Positions 6,880 through 15,462 of a stretch of DNA of 64,000 nucleotides are shown here, piece by piece. Each line of letters opens with the position of its first letter. Positions within the stretch are counted from its first letter, which is position 1. The DNA comes from Persicimonas caeni (GTDB lineage Bacteria; Myxococcota_A; Bradymonadia; Bradymonadales; Bradymonadaceae), in NCBI RefSeq assembly GCF_006517175.1, contig NZ_CP041186.1:4863074-4927073 (forward strand), read 5' to 3'. The notes beneath the pieces are model-generated. The model worked only from the letters and a program-made list of their open reading frames with translations. It did no database searches and was not told the origin of the DNA. The position numbers were made by a program, and so were the translations under genes.

Positions 6880-8340
6880 ATGTTGGAGCACGCAGTAGCG
6901 CTTCACAGACGACTCCTTATCCTCGCCGCCTGCTTGGGGATCACGGCCGCCGGATGTCTCAATCCGGCCTCGGACGACGAAATCCCCTTCGATTCTACAG
7001 ATACAGACTATTCAGACGTCGCCCACGCCCTGAGAGACGCCGGTAGCTCCGATCCGGATGGCTCGAGCATGCCATCGGATATTGGCATGGGCGGGGATAT
7101 CTACCCCTCGCCCGACGCAGACACGGTCCCTGACACCGGATCGATGGACACCGGATCGCTCGCTGACAGCGGTTCCGACGCAGACACGGTCCCTGACACC
7201 GGATCGATGGACACCGGATCGCTCGCTGACAGCGGTTCCGAATTCGACGCGGGAACGACCCCTGACACCGGATCGGCAGACGTAGGAACACCTCCGGATA
7301 CTGGAACAGCTCCGAATCCAGCACCGACTCCCAGCACACCGTCTTTCCTGAACAGCTCGGACACCCGCGCCCTGTGGCTGTGGGCCGACGCCGAGACGTC
7401 GAAGGCCTTTTTGGATAACCGCTGGGGGATGCAAGACCAGCTCATGCAACTCGCCGCGGCTCCGCACGGCCAGCCGGCGCGTGCGCTCAACCGCCTCTTC
7501 TTCGAAGCGCGCACCTACACACGCGTCGACATGTTCGATCGGCTGCGCGCGGTCACCTATGATCCGCTGACCGACCCGACCGAGCAGGCCAAGCTTCGCG
7601 CGTTCAACAGACGTGCACATGCCCAGGGCGTGGCCGTCGAGTACCTCGACGGACAGGCGCTCTGGCTGGCGAGCGACGCCAACGCCCAGTGGCCCAAGCA
7701 GGTGTGCCGCGACGTGGTCGCCTTCAACCAGACGACCAATGATCCCGACGAGCGCCTCGACGGCGTCCACTTCGACATCGAGCCGCATACCGTCCAGGGC
7801 GGCCCCTACGGCGGCGGTTGGTGGCAGAACAAACTGCCCAACGGCTACAACGCCGATTGGACCCAGCGCTGGAAGGACATCATGAACTCGTGCCGGGCGA
7901 CCCTCGACGCCTTCGAGGCGCAGACTGGCCACCATCTGACCCTGACGGTCGATCTGGGCGCCGATTACGCGTTCTACAACAAGCCAATCCTCAACTTCTT
8001 CAACGGCGCCAATACCCCGGTCGATTACGTCACGTTGATGAATTACTACGACAATCGGCCCAACCAGAACGGCGACCCGTCGTACTTCTATGGCTGGAAC
8101 GACGGCTACGCGACCACCGGCGGAGTGATCCAAAACCTCGGGTTCTGGACGAACGTGCCCGTGCTCTTCGGCATCGAGACCGGGCCCACCGGGATCGCCG
8201 CCGACTACATGTCGTTCTACCAAGAGGGCCACACCGCCATGTATTCGGTGGTCGACACCCTCACCCAAAACTACAGCGGATCGGGTATGCTCGGCGTCGC
8301 CTTTCATCCGTGGGGATCTTTCAAGGATTTACAACCGTGA
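6880..8340 (+). CDS. Lipoprotein with a glycosidase-like TIM-barrel domain (copy 2)
   Basis: The 486-residue paralogue of the preceding gene has lipobox TAAGC, a long Asp/Gly/Ser/Thr linker and the same C-terminal domain. The domain keeps RALWLWAD, HFDIEPH and LMNYYDNRPN, so the putative active-site residues are conserved in both copies. Flexible linkers differ completely between copies while the domains align along their length, suggesting an old duplication with linkers free to drift. The linker here contains a perfect tandem 63-base repeat. Likely anchored in the outer membrane and acting on a polysaccharide, but this is inference from the fold-like motifs. It is followed by its own terminator at 8372. 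Confidence 0.75.
   Translation: MLEHAVALHRRLLILAACLGITAAGCLNPASDDEIPFDSTDTDYSDVAHALRDAGSSDPDGSSMPSDIGMGGDIYPSPDADTVPDTGSMDTGSLADSGSDADTVPDTGSMDTGSLADSGSEFDAGTTPDTGSADVGTPPDTGTAPNPAPTPSTPSFLNSSDTRALWLWADAETSKAFLDNRWGMQDQLMQLAAAPHGQPARALNRLFFEARTYTRVDMFDRLRAVTYDPLTDPTEQAKLRAFNRRAHAQGVAVEYLDGQALWLASDANAQWPKQVCRDVVAFNQTTNDPDERLDGVHFDIEPHTVQGGPYGGGWWQNKLPNGYNADWTQRWKDIMNSCRATLDAFEAQTGHHLTLTVDLGADYAFYNKPILNFFNGANTPVDYVTLMNYYDNRPNQNGDPSYFYGWNDGYATTGGVIQNLGFWTNVPVLFGIETGPTGIAADYMSFYQEGHTAMYSVVDTLTQNYSGSGMLGVAFHPWGSFKDLQP
7114..7239 (+). repeat. Perfect tandem repeat, two copies of 63 bases
   Basis: Bases 7114-7176 and 7177-7239 are identical and encode two copies of a 21-residue Asp/Thr/Gly/Ser segment in the lipoprotein linker. 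The absence of any difference implies a recent slippage or duplication event. Confidence 0.9.
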
Positions 8341-8371
8341 TCCGTTTGTTTGTGTGAATGGTCGATAAATG

Positions 8372-8403
8372 GCCGGCGCCTCTTTTCGGGGCGCCGGCTT
8401 TTT
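8372..8403 (+). terminator. Rho-independent terminator after lipoprotein copy 2
   Basis: GCCGGCGCC and GGCGCCGGC form a perfect 9-base stem, followed by TTTTT. It is 31 bases after the stop codon. Confidence 0.9.
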
Positions 8404-8464
8404 GGTATTTCGAAGCCGGAAGGTTTTGATTAGAAAAGATCGAACTCTGGGCCAGGAGATCCCG

Positions 8465-8776
8465 ATGTCGAAAGCTCTAACTCGATTCCGTTATATTGCC
8501 ATCGCCGAGGGCATCTCGTTCCTCGCGCTGCTGCTGGTGACCATGCCGCTCAAGTACATGATGGACATGCCCACGCCCAACAAGGTGGTCGGGATGATCC
8601 ACGGCGTGTTGTTCATCCTCTATGTGGTGATGGGCATGCAGGCCGCCACTGACGAAGAATGGTCCCCCAAGTTCATGCTGCTCGCTTTCTTGGCCTCGTT
8701 GGTCCCCGGCGGCACCTTCATTCTCGACCGCAAGCTCAAACCCGAGCCTGAGGCCTCGGCCGAACCCGCCGAATAG
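8465..8776 (+). CDS. DUF3817 small integral membrane protein
   Basis: The 103-residue protein has three hydrophobic segments and fits the DUF3817 family (PF12823). Conserved features are the RYIAIAEGISFLALL start, PLKYMM and a GxxHGxLFxLYV-type second segment. The function is not known. The ATG at 8465 is preferred over one at 8369 because an AGGAG lies five bases upstream and the extra residues would overlap the terminator of the previous gene. The tail is rich in Glu/Pro/Ala. A 9-base inverted repeat follows at 8787. Confidence 0.85.
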   Translation: MSKALTRFRYIAIAEGISFLALLLVTMPLKYMMDMPTPNKVVGMIHGVLFILYVVMGMQAATDEEWSPKFMLLAFLASLVPGGTFILDRKLKPEPEASAEPAE

Positions 8777-8786
8777 AGCGCGCGGC

Positions 8787-8811
8787 CAATTCGCGGCGAA
8801 GTCGCGAATTG
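8787..8811. repeat. Inverted repeat between DUF3817 and endonuclease genes
   Basis: CAATTCGCG (8787-8795) and CGCGAATTG (8803-8811) are perfect inverted arms around a 7-base loop. No T-run follows, so it could be a weak terminator or a protein-binding site in front of the nuclease gene. Confidence 0.5.
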
Positions 8812-8869
8812 TGCTAAGGTTTAGGGGCAGGGTAATGCTCGGCTACTGCGATCCGTTTGGGAGATCATC

Positions 8870-9577
8870 ATGCACACTCGCCGTCACGATCTGTCCCTTT
8901 TGCTCTTCGCCACCGTCGGCGCCTTTTTGTTCTACGGGCTGCTCCACGAGACGATGCGACCGCCCGAGCCTCATCCGGGGCTGCGCGACGACGCCCTCCA
9001 AGACGCGCTGCGCGAGGATTGGAGCCATCAGGAGTTGTCGTATTTTCAGGCGCGAAAATACCTGTGGGGCGAGATCGACGGCGACGGCCGTCACGCCGAG
9101 GGGGCCTACACCGGCGAGGAGATCGAGTACTTCAAGCAGCCCCTGCCCAACAATGGGGCCGTCGAACACGCTTGGCCGCTGACGCGTCTGCCGAAAGAGG
9201 GGCGAAGCGATCTGCACCACATGTTCGGGGTCATCGGCGAGGCCAGGGCGGCGCGCATCAACCTGCACTACGGCGATGTAACCGTGGCGGTCTGGTCGCG
9301 CGGCGGGTCGCGCTCGGGGCCCGGCTCGGGCTTCAAGCCGGTCTTCGAGGTGCGCCCCGAACGCCGGGGTGATGCCGCTCGCGCGATGTTCTACGTGGCC
9401 ACCATGTACGATCTCGATATCCCCAGCGCCGAGGAGAAGGTGCTTCGAAGCTGGCACCACGAGGACAAGCCGTCGAAGGCCGAGCGCATCCGAAACGATC
9501 GCATCGAAAAGCGCCAAAAATCACGCAATCCCTTCATCGATCACCCCAAGCTGACGAGTCGCATCAGCGACTTCTGA
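8870..9577 (+). CDS. Secreted endonuclease I family nuclease
   Basis: This 235-residue protein belongs to the endonuclease I family (PF04231), secreted enzymes that cut DNA (and often RNA) without sequence specificity. A short N-terminal signal or anchor segment (about 8-25) is followed by the family blocks VEHAWPLTRL and SDLHHMFG, which form the His/metal site. Further on are RGDAARAMFYVATMYD and RNDRIEKRQKSRNPFIDHP, the last being the family signature near the C-terminus. All key parts are present and the length is typical. It likely provides extracellular DNA digestion for nutrients or biofilm turnover. It converges on the DUF4388 gene with only three bases between stops. Confidence 0.9.
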   Translation: MHTRRHDLSLLLFATVGAFLFYGLLHETMRPPEPHPGLRDDALQDALREDWSHQELSYFQARKYLWGEIDGDGRHAEGAYTGEEIEYFKQPLPNNGAVEHAWPLTRLPKEGRSDLHHMFGVIGEARAARINLHYGDVTVAVWSRGGSRSGPGSGFKPVFEVRPERRGDAARAMFYVATMYDLDIPSAEEKVLRSWHHEDKPSKAERIRNDRIEKRQKSRNPFIDHPKLTSRISDF

Positions 9578-9580
9578 TCA

Positions 9581-11302
9581 CTACCACTGCCCGACGCTCG
9601 TGCGAGCCAGAAGCACCGGCAAAAGCCGGGCCGCCTTGCTGTTGTCGGGCGCGATCTCGAGCAGCCTTTGCACGTAGTCGAGCGCGCTGTGGTACATCTT
9701 GCGGCGCACCGCGGCGGCCGCGAGCGTCTCGAGTTGTCCGGCGGTGCGCCGACGCGCTGCCGCAGACACTAACCGGTTGCGGTAGCGTTGGCGTTTTTTC
9801 GGCTCGCTCAACACCTCGTAGCTCGCCGCCAGGTGCTTTCGCACCGCGCGCAGCCGAATCCTCTCCTTACCATTGAGCCCCAGCGGCTGGTTGAGCGTCT
9901 GGAAGGCCGAGCGCAACTCGGTGTAGCGCTTCTCGACCTCGGAGTCGTAGGTCGCCCAGTGAAGCCCGAACAACGTGAAGTAGTTCTCGCGCTCCATGCG
10001 CGCCTCCATGACCTCCAGGCGCGCGATCGCCTCTTTGTACTCCTCGGCCCAACTCGATGATTGCAGCGACGACAGGCCCGGCGACTGCACCGACAGCAGG
10101 CCGACGGCGTCGAGCGCGCCCAGAAGCGCGACGGTCTCGTCGCTGGGAAGCGGCGACAACTCGAGGACCTTCTCGAAGAGCCGCGGCTTGGCGAGCACCC
10201 GGTCGACGAGTTGACGCTCGTGAAGCTTCAAGCCGAGTTGGTTGAAGCTGAACATCAGGCTCGTGCGGCGCTCGAGTTGCATGCCGCGAAGCTTCTCCTC
10301 GGTGCGTCCGCGCCGTCCGGAGAACCGGCCGCTGTGCGCGTCGCGCATCTGGTTGAAGACGACGCCGACCATCGGAACCGACGTGATCAACAGCGACGAC
10401 GGCACCTCGTCGAGGCGATAGTAATCGGCCTCGCCCAATTCGGCGTCCAGCAGCCTGCGCAGCAGGTAGCGAAGCCGCGAGCTGATGGAGGCGCGCACCA
10501 CCTCGGGCGGCGCCAGGTGCGGCATCCCCAGGAGCGCCTTGGCCGGACTGACGCCGTGTTGGCGGGCAAACGCCTCCACCTCCTCGGCCGCCTCGGGGCT
10601 GAGCTTCCCGCCGCGCACCATGAACGACAGCAGCGCTCGCTTCGGGGAGCTTGGCAGCAGCCGAAGGTCGTAGAGTTGGCCGTCGCGGATCACCAGTTGG
10701 GCGCGACGCCGCCCGCTCCTGAGCTCGAGCAGTCCGGTTCCGGGCCGTGAGACGAGGGTGAGCAGCACGCGACGAAGCGTGGTTTTGTGAGATACGTCCC
10801 AGTGTTGGGCCGGGGCGGTCTCCATTGGGCGCAGGTCGACCGACGGGGTGACATCGGCGGGCGGCGGGTCGGGTTCGGTTGGCGTTGGCGCCGACCGTTG
10901 CGCCTGGTCTTGTCGAGCCTGGTCCTGTCGAGCCTGCTCCTTTCGCGCCTCATTGGGAAGAGGAGGCGGCTGGGCGGGGAACTTGCCGGCGTCGCGTCGT
11001 TTCCTCCGGGTCTTGAACACCCCGGCTTCGGGCATGACGCCCTCGATGCTTCGGCCGAGTTGAACTTCGACCGTCGGCGGCTCGACGTCGGCCTCGCTGG
11101 TCGGAGCCTCCTGCACGATCGCCTCGGAGTCGCGCGCATCGAGCCGTTCGATGCGTCCGATCGCGTCGTCGGCGTGCTCGGAGATCTCCTCGAGGATCTC
11201 GGCGATGCTTGGCTCGTCTCCCTGGCGTTTGGCCGCGCGTTTCTTGGCGCGCTGAGCCAATCTGAGCGCGAGCCTGCGGCGTTTCTGGTCGTCGTTCGAC
11301 AT
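9581..11302 (-). CDS. DUF4388-like protein with a degenerate J-like domain
   Basis: The 573-residue cytoplasmic protein starts with a basic coiled region. A Pro/Gln-rich linker with tandem ARQDQ units follows. Next is a segment (about 170-270) that resembles DUF4388/PATAN-type modules, with phrases like GTGLLELRSGRRRAQLVIRDG. Near residue 440-520, NYFTLFGLHWATYDSEVEKRY and ASYEVLSEPKKRQRYRN look like helices I-II and IV of a J domain, but no HPD motif is present, so it should not stimulate DnaK in the usual way. A TPR-like end follows. Such fusions are common in predatory or social deltaproteobacteria, often in signalling. The start at 11302 has GGGGAGG upstream. Confidence 0.75.
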   Translation of the reverse strand: MSNDDQKRRRLALRLAQRAKKRAAKRQGDEPSIAEILEEISEHADDAIGRIERLDARDSEAIVQEAPTSEADVEPPTVEVQLGRSIEGVMPEAGVFKTRRKRRDAGKFPAQPPPLPNEARKEQARQDQARQDQAQRSAPTPTEPDPPPADVTPSVDLRPMETAPAQHWDVSHKTTLRRVLLTLVSRPGTGLLELRSGRRRAQLVIRDGQLYDLRLLPSSPKRALLSFMVRGGKLSPEAAEEVEAFARQHGVSPAKALLGMPHLAPPEVVRASISSRLRYLLRRLLDAELGEADYYRLDEVPSSLLITSVPMVGVVFNQMRDAHSGRFSGRRGRTEEKLRGMQLERRTSLMFSFNQLGLKLHERQLVDRVLAKPRLFEKVLELSPLPSDETVALLGALDAVGLLSVQSPGLSSLQSSSWAEEYKEAIARLEVMEARMERENYFTLFGLHWATYDSEVEKRYTELRSAFQTLNQPLGLNGKERIRLRAVRKHLAASYEVLSEPKKRQRYRNRLVSAAARRRTAGQLETLAAAAVRRKMYHSALDYVQRLLEIAPDNSKAARLLPVLLARTSVGQW

Positions 11303-11510
11303 AGGCCTCCCCTGGCAACTAGGACGCACCGCGGCCCACCCCGCGGCGCAGAACACAACACTGTTAGAACTGTCGGTAGGCCGACCGAACTAGAGTACTG
11401 TGTGAGGCCTAAACGGGCAAGGTTGTCGCTAAAACTCTATAGAAAACAAGGGTTTGTGTTTGATCTGTTTTTGGCGGGGATGTGTCGTGAGGATGACCCA
11501 TCACCCCGAG

Positions 11511-11572
11511 CCCCCAGCTCCATTTCGCGTCGCTACATCGCGCAGAGAGCGCGCAGCGACCGGAGCTGGGGG
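11511..11572. repeat. Palindromic element downstream of the secreted protein gene
   Basis: CCCCCAGCTCC (11511-11521) and GGAGCTGGGGG (11562-11572) are perfect 11-base arms. The interior includes AGCGCGCAGCGACCGGAGC, almost identical to a stretch at 12518-12536. The element lies 24 bases beyond the stop of the minus-strand gene ending at 11596. Confidence 0.7.
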
Positions 11573-11595
11573 ATGAGGAGGGGGAGGAAAGAGGA

Positions 11596-12165
11596 TCAGT
11601 CGAACATCGAGAAGACCGCCCCGCTGGTAGGATGCGAGGCGGGCACGCACAGGGTGCCCCGAATGTCGCTGTAGAAGCCGCTGCCGTCCTCGAAGCCGAA
11701 GCCGTTGATGAACAGCGTGCCGCTGGCGCCTGTGAAGAGCCCGGTGCCCGAGACCACACGGTCGAACTCGGTGAACGCACCGCCGGCGGTGTCGAAGATG
11801 CCCACGTCGCTCATGACCAGCTCACCGAGCGCCGTGCTGATGACCAGCTCGCCGGCGTAGGTCCACGTCGTCGACGGCTCGACCGGCGGAGTGACTACGC
11901 TCGCCTCGCCGACGACCCCGCCGCCGATGCCTTGGGCGGTGTAGCTAGCGACGCCCAAGATCGCGCCGGTGGGCGTGGTCACCTGCCCGGCGGTGCACAG
12001 GCCCACCGGACTGGTGCACCCCTCGCTAAAGAAGGTCGCGGTCATCTCGGCGAACACTGGCACGCACAACTCGCCATCGGACGCCTCGGCGTCGGGCAAG
12101 GCGGCCATCAACACCACGGTGAATGCAGCCACGAAACTCAGCCATGCATCTCGACGACGTCCCAT
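11596..12165 (-). CDS. Small secreted protein, possible dirigent/allene-oxide-cyclase-like barrel
   Basis: The 189-residue protein has a clear Sec signal peptide (about residues 1-28, ending DAEA). The mature part has four cysteines and many beta-type segments. The sequence FTGASGTLFINGFGF...GTLCVP recalls the glycine-rich strands of small barrel proteins in the allene-oxide-cyclase/dirigent-like group, but I would not assign it firmly. The ATG at 12165 has an excellent AAGGGAG site, better than the ATG 39 bases further out. No neighbour suggests a role; palindromic repeats lie both downstream and beyond its promoter side. Confidence 0.65.
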   Translation of the reverse strand: MGRRRDAWLSFVAAFTVVLMAALPDAEASDGELCVPVFAEMTATFFSEGCTSPVGLCTAGQVTTPTGAILGVASYTAQGIGGGVVGEASVVTPPVEPSTTWTYAGELVISTALGELVMSDVGIFDTAGGAFTEFDRVVSGTGLFTGASGTLFINGFGFEDGSGFYSDIRGTLCVPASHPTSGAVFSMFD

Positions 12166-12559
12166 CTTCGACTCCCTTGCAGACAAACCGACGGCCCGCG
12201 CCAAACTCGTCCCTGCGGACGGACTTTCGGCCCTCGATTCGCGTGGTTACCACCCAATTCAAATTGTTCGACGCGTTTGCGTTGTCTTCAATTGTAGCGG
12301 GGAGAGCGGCGTGGTTCAAATAGTGGCCGAGATTTTAATGTGTGATTGAGCGGGTCGTCCTGCGTTGGGGGTGAGTGGGATGCGTTTCCGTGGGCGACGT
12401 TCGACGCGCAGGTTCCGGCATTGTTGGGGCTCAAACGGAGCGCCGGAGCCGTCGTGACGCCGCGAAGCTGCGAGCCCGGAGGGCGATAGAGAGTTTGATA
12501 GCCCCCAGCGCAGGGAGCGCGCAGCGCGACCGGAGCTGGGGGACTGGGGTGAGGACGCT
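12166..12559. other. Intergenic region with the second copy of the palindromic element
   Basis: It contains the promoter side of the small secreted protein gene and the repeat at 12502-12542. No protein-coding gene is supported; open frames here are short and compositionally unremarkable. Confidence 0.6.
12502..12542. repeat. Palindromic element downstream of the amidohydrolase gene
   Basis: CCCCCAGC (12502-12509) and GCTGGGGG (12535-12542) form the stem. The interior GAGCGCGCAGCGCGACCGG matches the copy at 11511-11572. It lies 17 bases past the stop of the amidohydrolase gene, the same relative position as the other copy. Confidence 0.7.
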
Positions 12560-14470
12560 CTACTCCGCCGCCGCCCGGAAGGTCTTTGGGGCGGGGAGTT
12601 CGACGCGGCGGTTGCGCAGCGCGCGCCCCATCTTGACCTGGCCGAGCGCGTCGGTCAGCTCGCCGCCGTCGACGGCGAGCTTGCCGCCGATGACGACCAT
12701 GGGGACGACGCCCTCGGAGCGGTTGACCAGTTGGTTGTGCTCGAAGACTTCGCGGTAGACGTTCTCGATGTTGGACTCGGAGTCGTAGCCGCGAAGCTTG
12801 TCGGGGTCGACAAGCGTCAGGTCGGCGGTGGCGCCGCGGTCGATGCGCCCGGCGTCGAGGCCGAAGAAGTCGGCCGGCTCGCGCGTCAGCCGGCGCACGG
12901 TGTAGGCGACCTGGTCGAGCGACTCCTTCTGGGCGATCTGCAGCGCGCGCAGGTTGACGTCGTAGAACGCCATGTTGGTGATGTGGGCGCCGCTGTCGGA
13001 GAAGCCGGGCAGCATCTGCGGGTCCATGAGCAGGTCGCGGCGCGGTCCCTCGTCGAGGTTGGCGGCGTAGGTGTACCAGTACAGGTCGAGGTCGAACTGG
13101 CGCAGCAGTCCCAAGAAGAAGTCGGCGTCGTCGGGAGGCGCGGCGCCGAAACTGTCGAACGTCTCGCGCTCGGCCTGCGAGCGCGCCTCGACGTCGCCGT
13201 TCTGGTAGGACATCAGCCGCTGGTAGACCTCCTGCATCGTGGCGCCGTTCCATTCTTTGACCGGACAGGTCTCAATGACCATGTCCTCGAGGTTGCGCGT
13301 CAGGGTGTGGTCCTCGATGCGCAGCCATCGCTTCAGGCGCGCCAGGCCGAAGCCGCGCTTTCCGCTGAACCACATCTTGCGAAACTGGGCGCGCCACTCG
13401 GGGTCGTCGAGCACGCGCATGCGCGCCTCGCGGTCCTCGAGGTCGGGCTCGTTGAGCCGGCGAAGCTCGGGGATCTCCTCGGCGAGCGGGGTGACGGGGC
13501 CTTCGGACCACACCTTGAAGGGCGCGGCGAGGGCCTGCAGCCGGAAGTTGCCGTCGACGATTCGGGAGTTGAGGATGCGGGTGAGCACGCGCCCCAGCGC
13601 GCCGAGCATGCGGTTGGTGCGCACGTCCATCGCCGCGACGGCGGTGATCCGAAGCGGTTTGCCGTGCAGCCGGCCGCTGGAGAGCAAGAAGTTGCGCAGG
13701 GTCTGCGGTGGGCTGTCCTTGGGCGGCGTGGCCTGCCAGACCGCCTCGTACTCGCGCACCACATCGGTCAGCGCCTTGAGCTCTTTGTAGGTGCCGTACT
13801 GGGTGGGGATCTTGCTTCGCCGGTTGGGGTCGTTGGCCAGGTAGTGAAAGGGAAGGGCGTCGGTCGAAAAGCCGGCGTAGCCCTCCTTCATGCCCTTCTC
13901 GACCAGGGCGCACATCTCGTCGAGCTCTCGCTCGGTCGGATCACGCGCGATGCTGTCTTCGAGCCCCATCACCTCGATGCGCAGCATCGAATGGGGGATG
14001 AGCGGGACGACGTTGGGCCCCAGCGGGAGCTCGTCGAGGTGGCGAAGGTAGCCCTCGGAGTCGTCCCAGTCCTCGGCGACGCTCGCCGCCTTCTCGAGGA
14101 TATGCTTGGGCATATTCTCGACGCGCGCGAAACAATCGACGATGGGATCGGCGCCGCCGTTGCGCTGGGCGCCGAAGGCCAGCCCCAGGCTGCAGTTGCT
14201 CATGACCACGGTGGTCGTGCCGTGGCGCACCGACTCGGGCAAGCTTGGCTCGAGCTCGACCTCGAGGTCGTAATGGGTGTGGATGTCGAGCAGGCCCGGC
14301 ATCAACCACTTGCCGGCGGCGTCGACGACACGCTCGGCCATCGACGCGTCGAGATCTTCACCCCGGGCGGCGACTCTACCGTCTGTAACCGCAAGATCCC
14401 CACGTTGGGGCGGCTCACCGGTACCGTCGAAGATGATCGCGTCTTTGAACAGCAGATCCCATTTGGCCAC
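12560..14470 (-). CDS. D-aminoacylase/N-acyl-D-amino-acid deacylase family amidohydrolase
   Basis: This 636-residue metal-dependent hydrolase belongs to the amidohydrolase superfamily. It has the opening block DLLFKDAIIFDGTGEPP, then PGLLDIHTHYD with the HxH metal ligands, MSNCSLGL with the Cys ligand typical of D-aminoacylases, and a late FSDSGAHITNM block carrying the catalytic Asp. The C-terminal part (GRIDRGATADLTLVDPD) is the usual beta-sandwich return. It would hydrolyse N-acyl-D-amino acids or a related amide. It starts at GTG 14470 with AGAGGA six bases upstream, giving the standard N-terminus; the longer open frame to 14575 adds unrelated residues. It is divergent from the LuxR-type regulator at 14645. 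Confidence 0.88.
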   Translation of the reverse strand: MAKWDLLFKDAIIFDGTGEPPQRGDLAVTDGRVAARGEDLDASMAERVVDAAGKWLMPGLLDIHTHYDLEVELEPSLPESVRHGTTTVVMSNCSLGLAFGAQRNGGADPIVDCFARVENMPKHILEKAASVAEDWDDSEGYLRHLDELPLGPNVVPLIPHSMLRIEVMGLEDSIARDPTERELDEMCALVEKGMKEGYAGFSTDALPFHYLANDPNRRSKIPTQYGTYKELKALTDVVREYEAVWQATPPKDSPPQTLRNFLLSSGRLHGKPLRITAVAAMDVRTNRMLGALGRVLTRILNSRIVDGNFRLQALAAPFKVWSEGPVTPLAEEIPELRRLNEPDLEDREARMRVLDDPEWRAQFRKMWFSGKRGFGLARLKRWLRIEDHTLTRNLEDMVIETCPVKEWNGATMQEVYQRLMSYQNGDVEARSQAERETFDSFGAAPPDDADFFLGLLRQFDLDLYWYTYAANLDEGPRRDLLMDPQMLPGFSDSGAHITNMAFYDVNLRALQIAQKESLDQVAYTVRRLTREPADFFGLDAGRIDRGATADLTLVDPDKLRGYDSESNIENVYREVFEHNQLVNRSEGVVPMVVIGGKLAVDGGELTDALGQVKMGRALRNRRVELPAPKTFRAAAE

Positions 14471-14580
14471 GGTTGATCCTCTTCTGCCTGAGTCCAGGAA
14501 GATTGGCGAATCTCGGTTTGGTGCTGCAATGAGTATGAGCACATTCTGCCAGTTTTGTAACAAGTAGCAAGGCAAGCAAC

Positions 14581-14609
14581 TTTCAAGGTTGTTGTCTCTG
14601 GGCTACAAT
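14581..14609 (+). promoter_or_regulatory. Putative promoter for the LuxR-type regulator
   Basis: TACAAT at 14604-14609 is a good -10 sequence. A weak TTTCAA lies 17 bases upstream at 14581-14586. The element is 35 bases before the ATG at 14645. Confidence 0.35.
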
Positions 14610-14644
14610 CGCCGTGCCCTTGTTTCGAGAGCCGGTTCTGAACG

Positions 14645-15421
14645 ATGGAAGTACTCGATAGTTGCGATTGGCGTGCGATCGCCGATTTGTGGGCGGAGCT
14701 CAATGAGTTTGGGTTGAGTGAGTCCGAAGGAGCGTGGGTCCATTTTCGCCAGCGCGTGCACCAGATGCTCGATGTGGACCGCGGGCTCACTGTCGTCCTC
14801 GAGGAGGTCGCCGAGCCGGTCGACAATCCACTGTATCGATGCCTGCCTCTCGTCACCCTCCACCACGGCCCGGAGGCCGAACAGTTCAATCGATTAGGCC
14901 ACGAGTGGATTTTTCGGGAGCCCGGCTATGGGAACGAGCCCGCCATCCAATACCTCGCCGCCAGGCACGGGCAAGCTCGCACGGTCAGTCTGCGCCGGAG
15001 CGTCGACCAGCGCACCTTCGACGGCTCGACGATGCGTGGGTATTTTGATGTCCTCGAGGTCGAGGATCGGCTCTTCAGCGCGTTTCCTGTCGCCAATGGG
15101 CTCGAGATCAATATCGGGGTCGACCGCGTCCGCGGCTCGCGGGTATTTGGGCTGAGGGAGCAGCAGATGCTCCACACCATCGTCCAGGGGATCCTGCCCC
15201 TGGCCCGAGCATACGTGCGAAGCCGGGGGCTGATGCCAGGCCAGCAGGAGTTGAGCGCCCGCGAGCAACAGGTGCTGTCCTATTTGCTCGGTCCGCTGTC
15301 GGAAAAAGAGATCGCCGACCGCCTCGATTTGAGCACGGGCTACCTGCACCAGGTCGTGGTGCGCATCTATCGGAAGTTGGGCGTGCGAAGCCGCCCCGAG
15401 CTCATGGCCCAGTGGCTCTGA
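14645..15421 (+). CDS. LuxR-family transcriptional regulator
   Basis: The 258-residue protein ends with a LuxR-type helix-turn-helix (about 195-258): LSAREQQVLSYLLGPLSEKEIADRLDLSTG is followed by HQVVVRIYRKLGVRSR. The N-terminal 190 residues form an unrecognised sensory region without the conserved residues of acyl-homoserine-lactone-binding domains or a receiver, and no luxI-like synthase is nearby. It starts at the ATG at 14645 and reads away from the amidohydrolase gene. It could control that gene or the giant lipoprotein gene downstream, 156 bases away, whose leader contains a palindrome. Confidence 0.85.
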   Translation: MEVLDSCDWRAIADLWAELNEFGLSESEGAWVHFRQRVHQMLDVDRGLTVVLEEVAEPVDNPLYRCLPLVTLHHGPEAEQFNRLGHEWIFREPGYGNEPAIQYLAARHGQARTVSLRRSVDQRTFDGSTMRGYFDVLEVEDRLFSAFPVANGLEINIGVDRVRGSRVFGLREQQMLHTIVQGILPLARAYVRSRGLMPGQQELSAREQQVLSYLLGPLSEKEIADRLDLSTGYLHQVVVRIYRKLGVRSRPELMAQWL

Positions 15422-15462
15422 AATCCTCGCAAATGCGCATATTCTGCGCCTCAGCCGGCCGG

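Noticed and set aside
12731-14476. Plus-strand open frame opposite the amidohydrolase gene
   Set aside because: The minus-strand gene has all metal-binding motifs and a proper SD-GTG start.
14645-15421. Acyl-homoserine-lactone quorum-sensing receptor
   Set aside because: The C-terminal LuxR HTH is clear, but the N-terminal part lacks conserved autoinducer-binding residues and there is no luxI.
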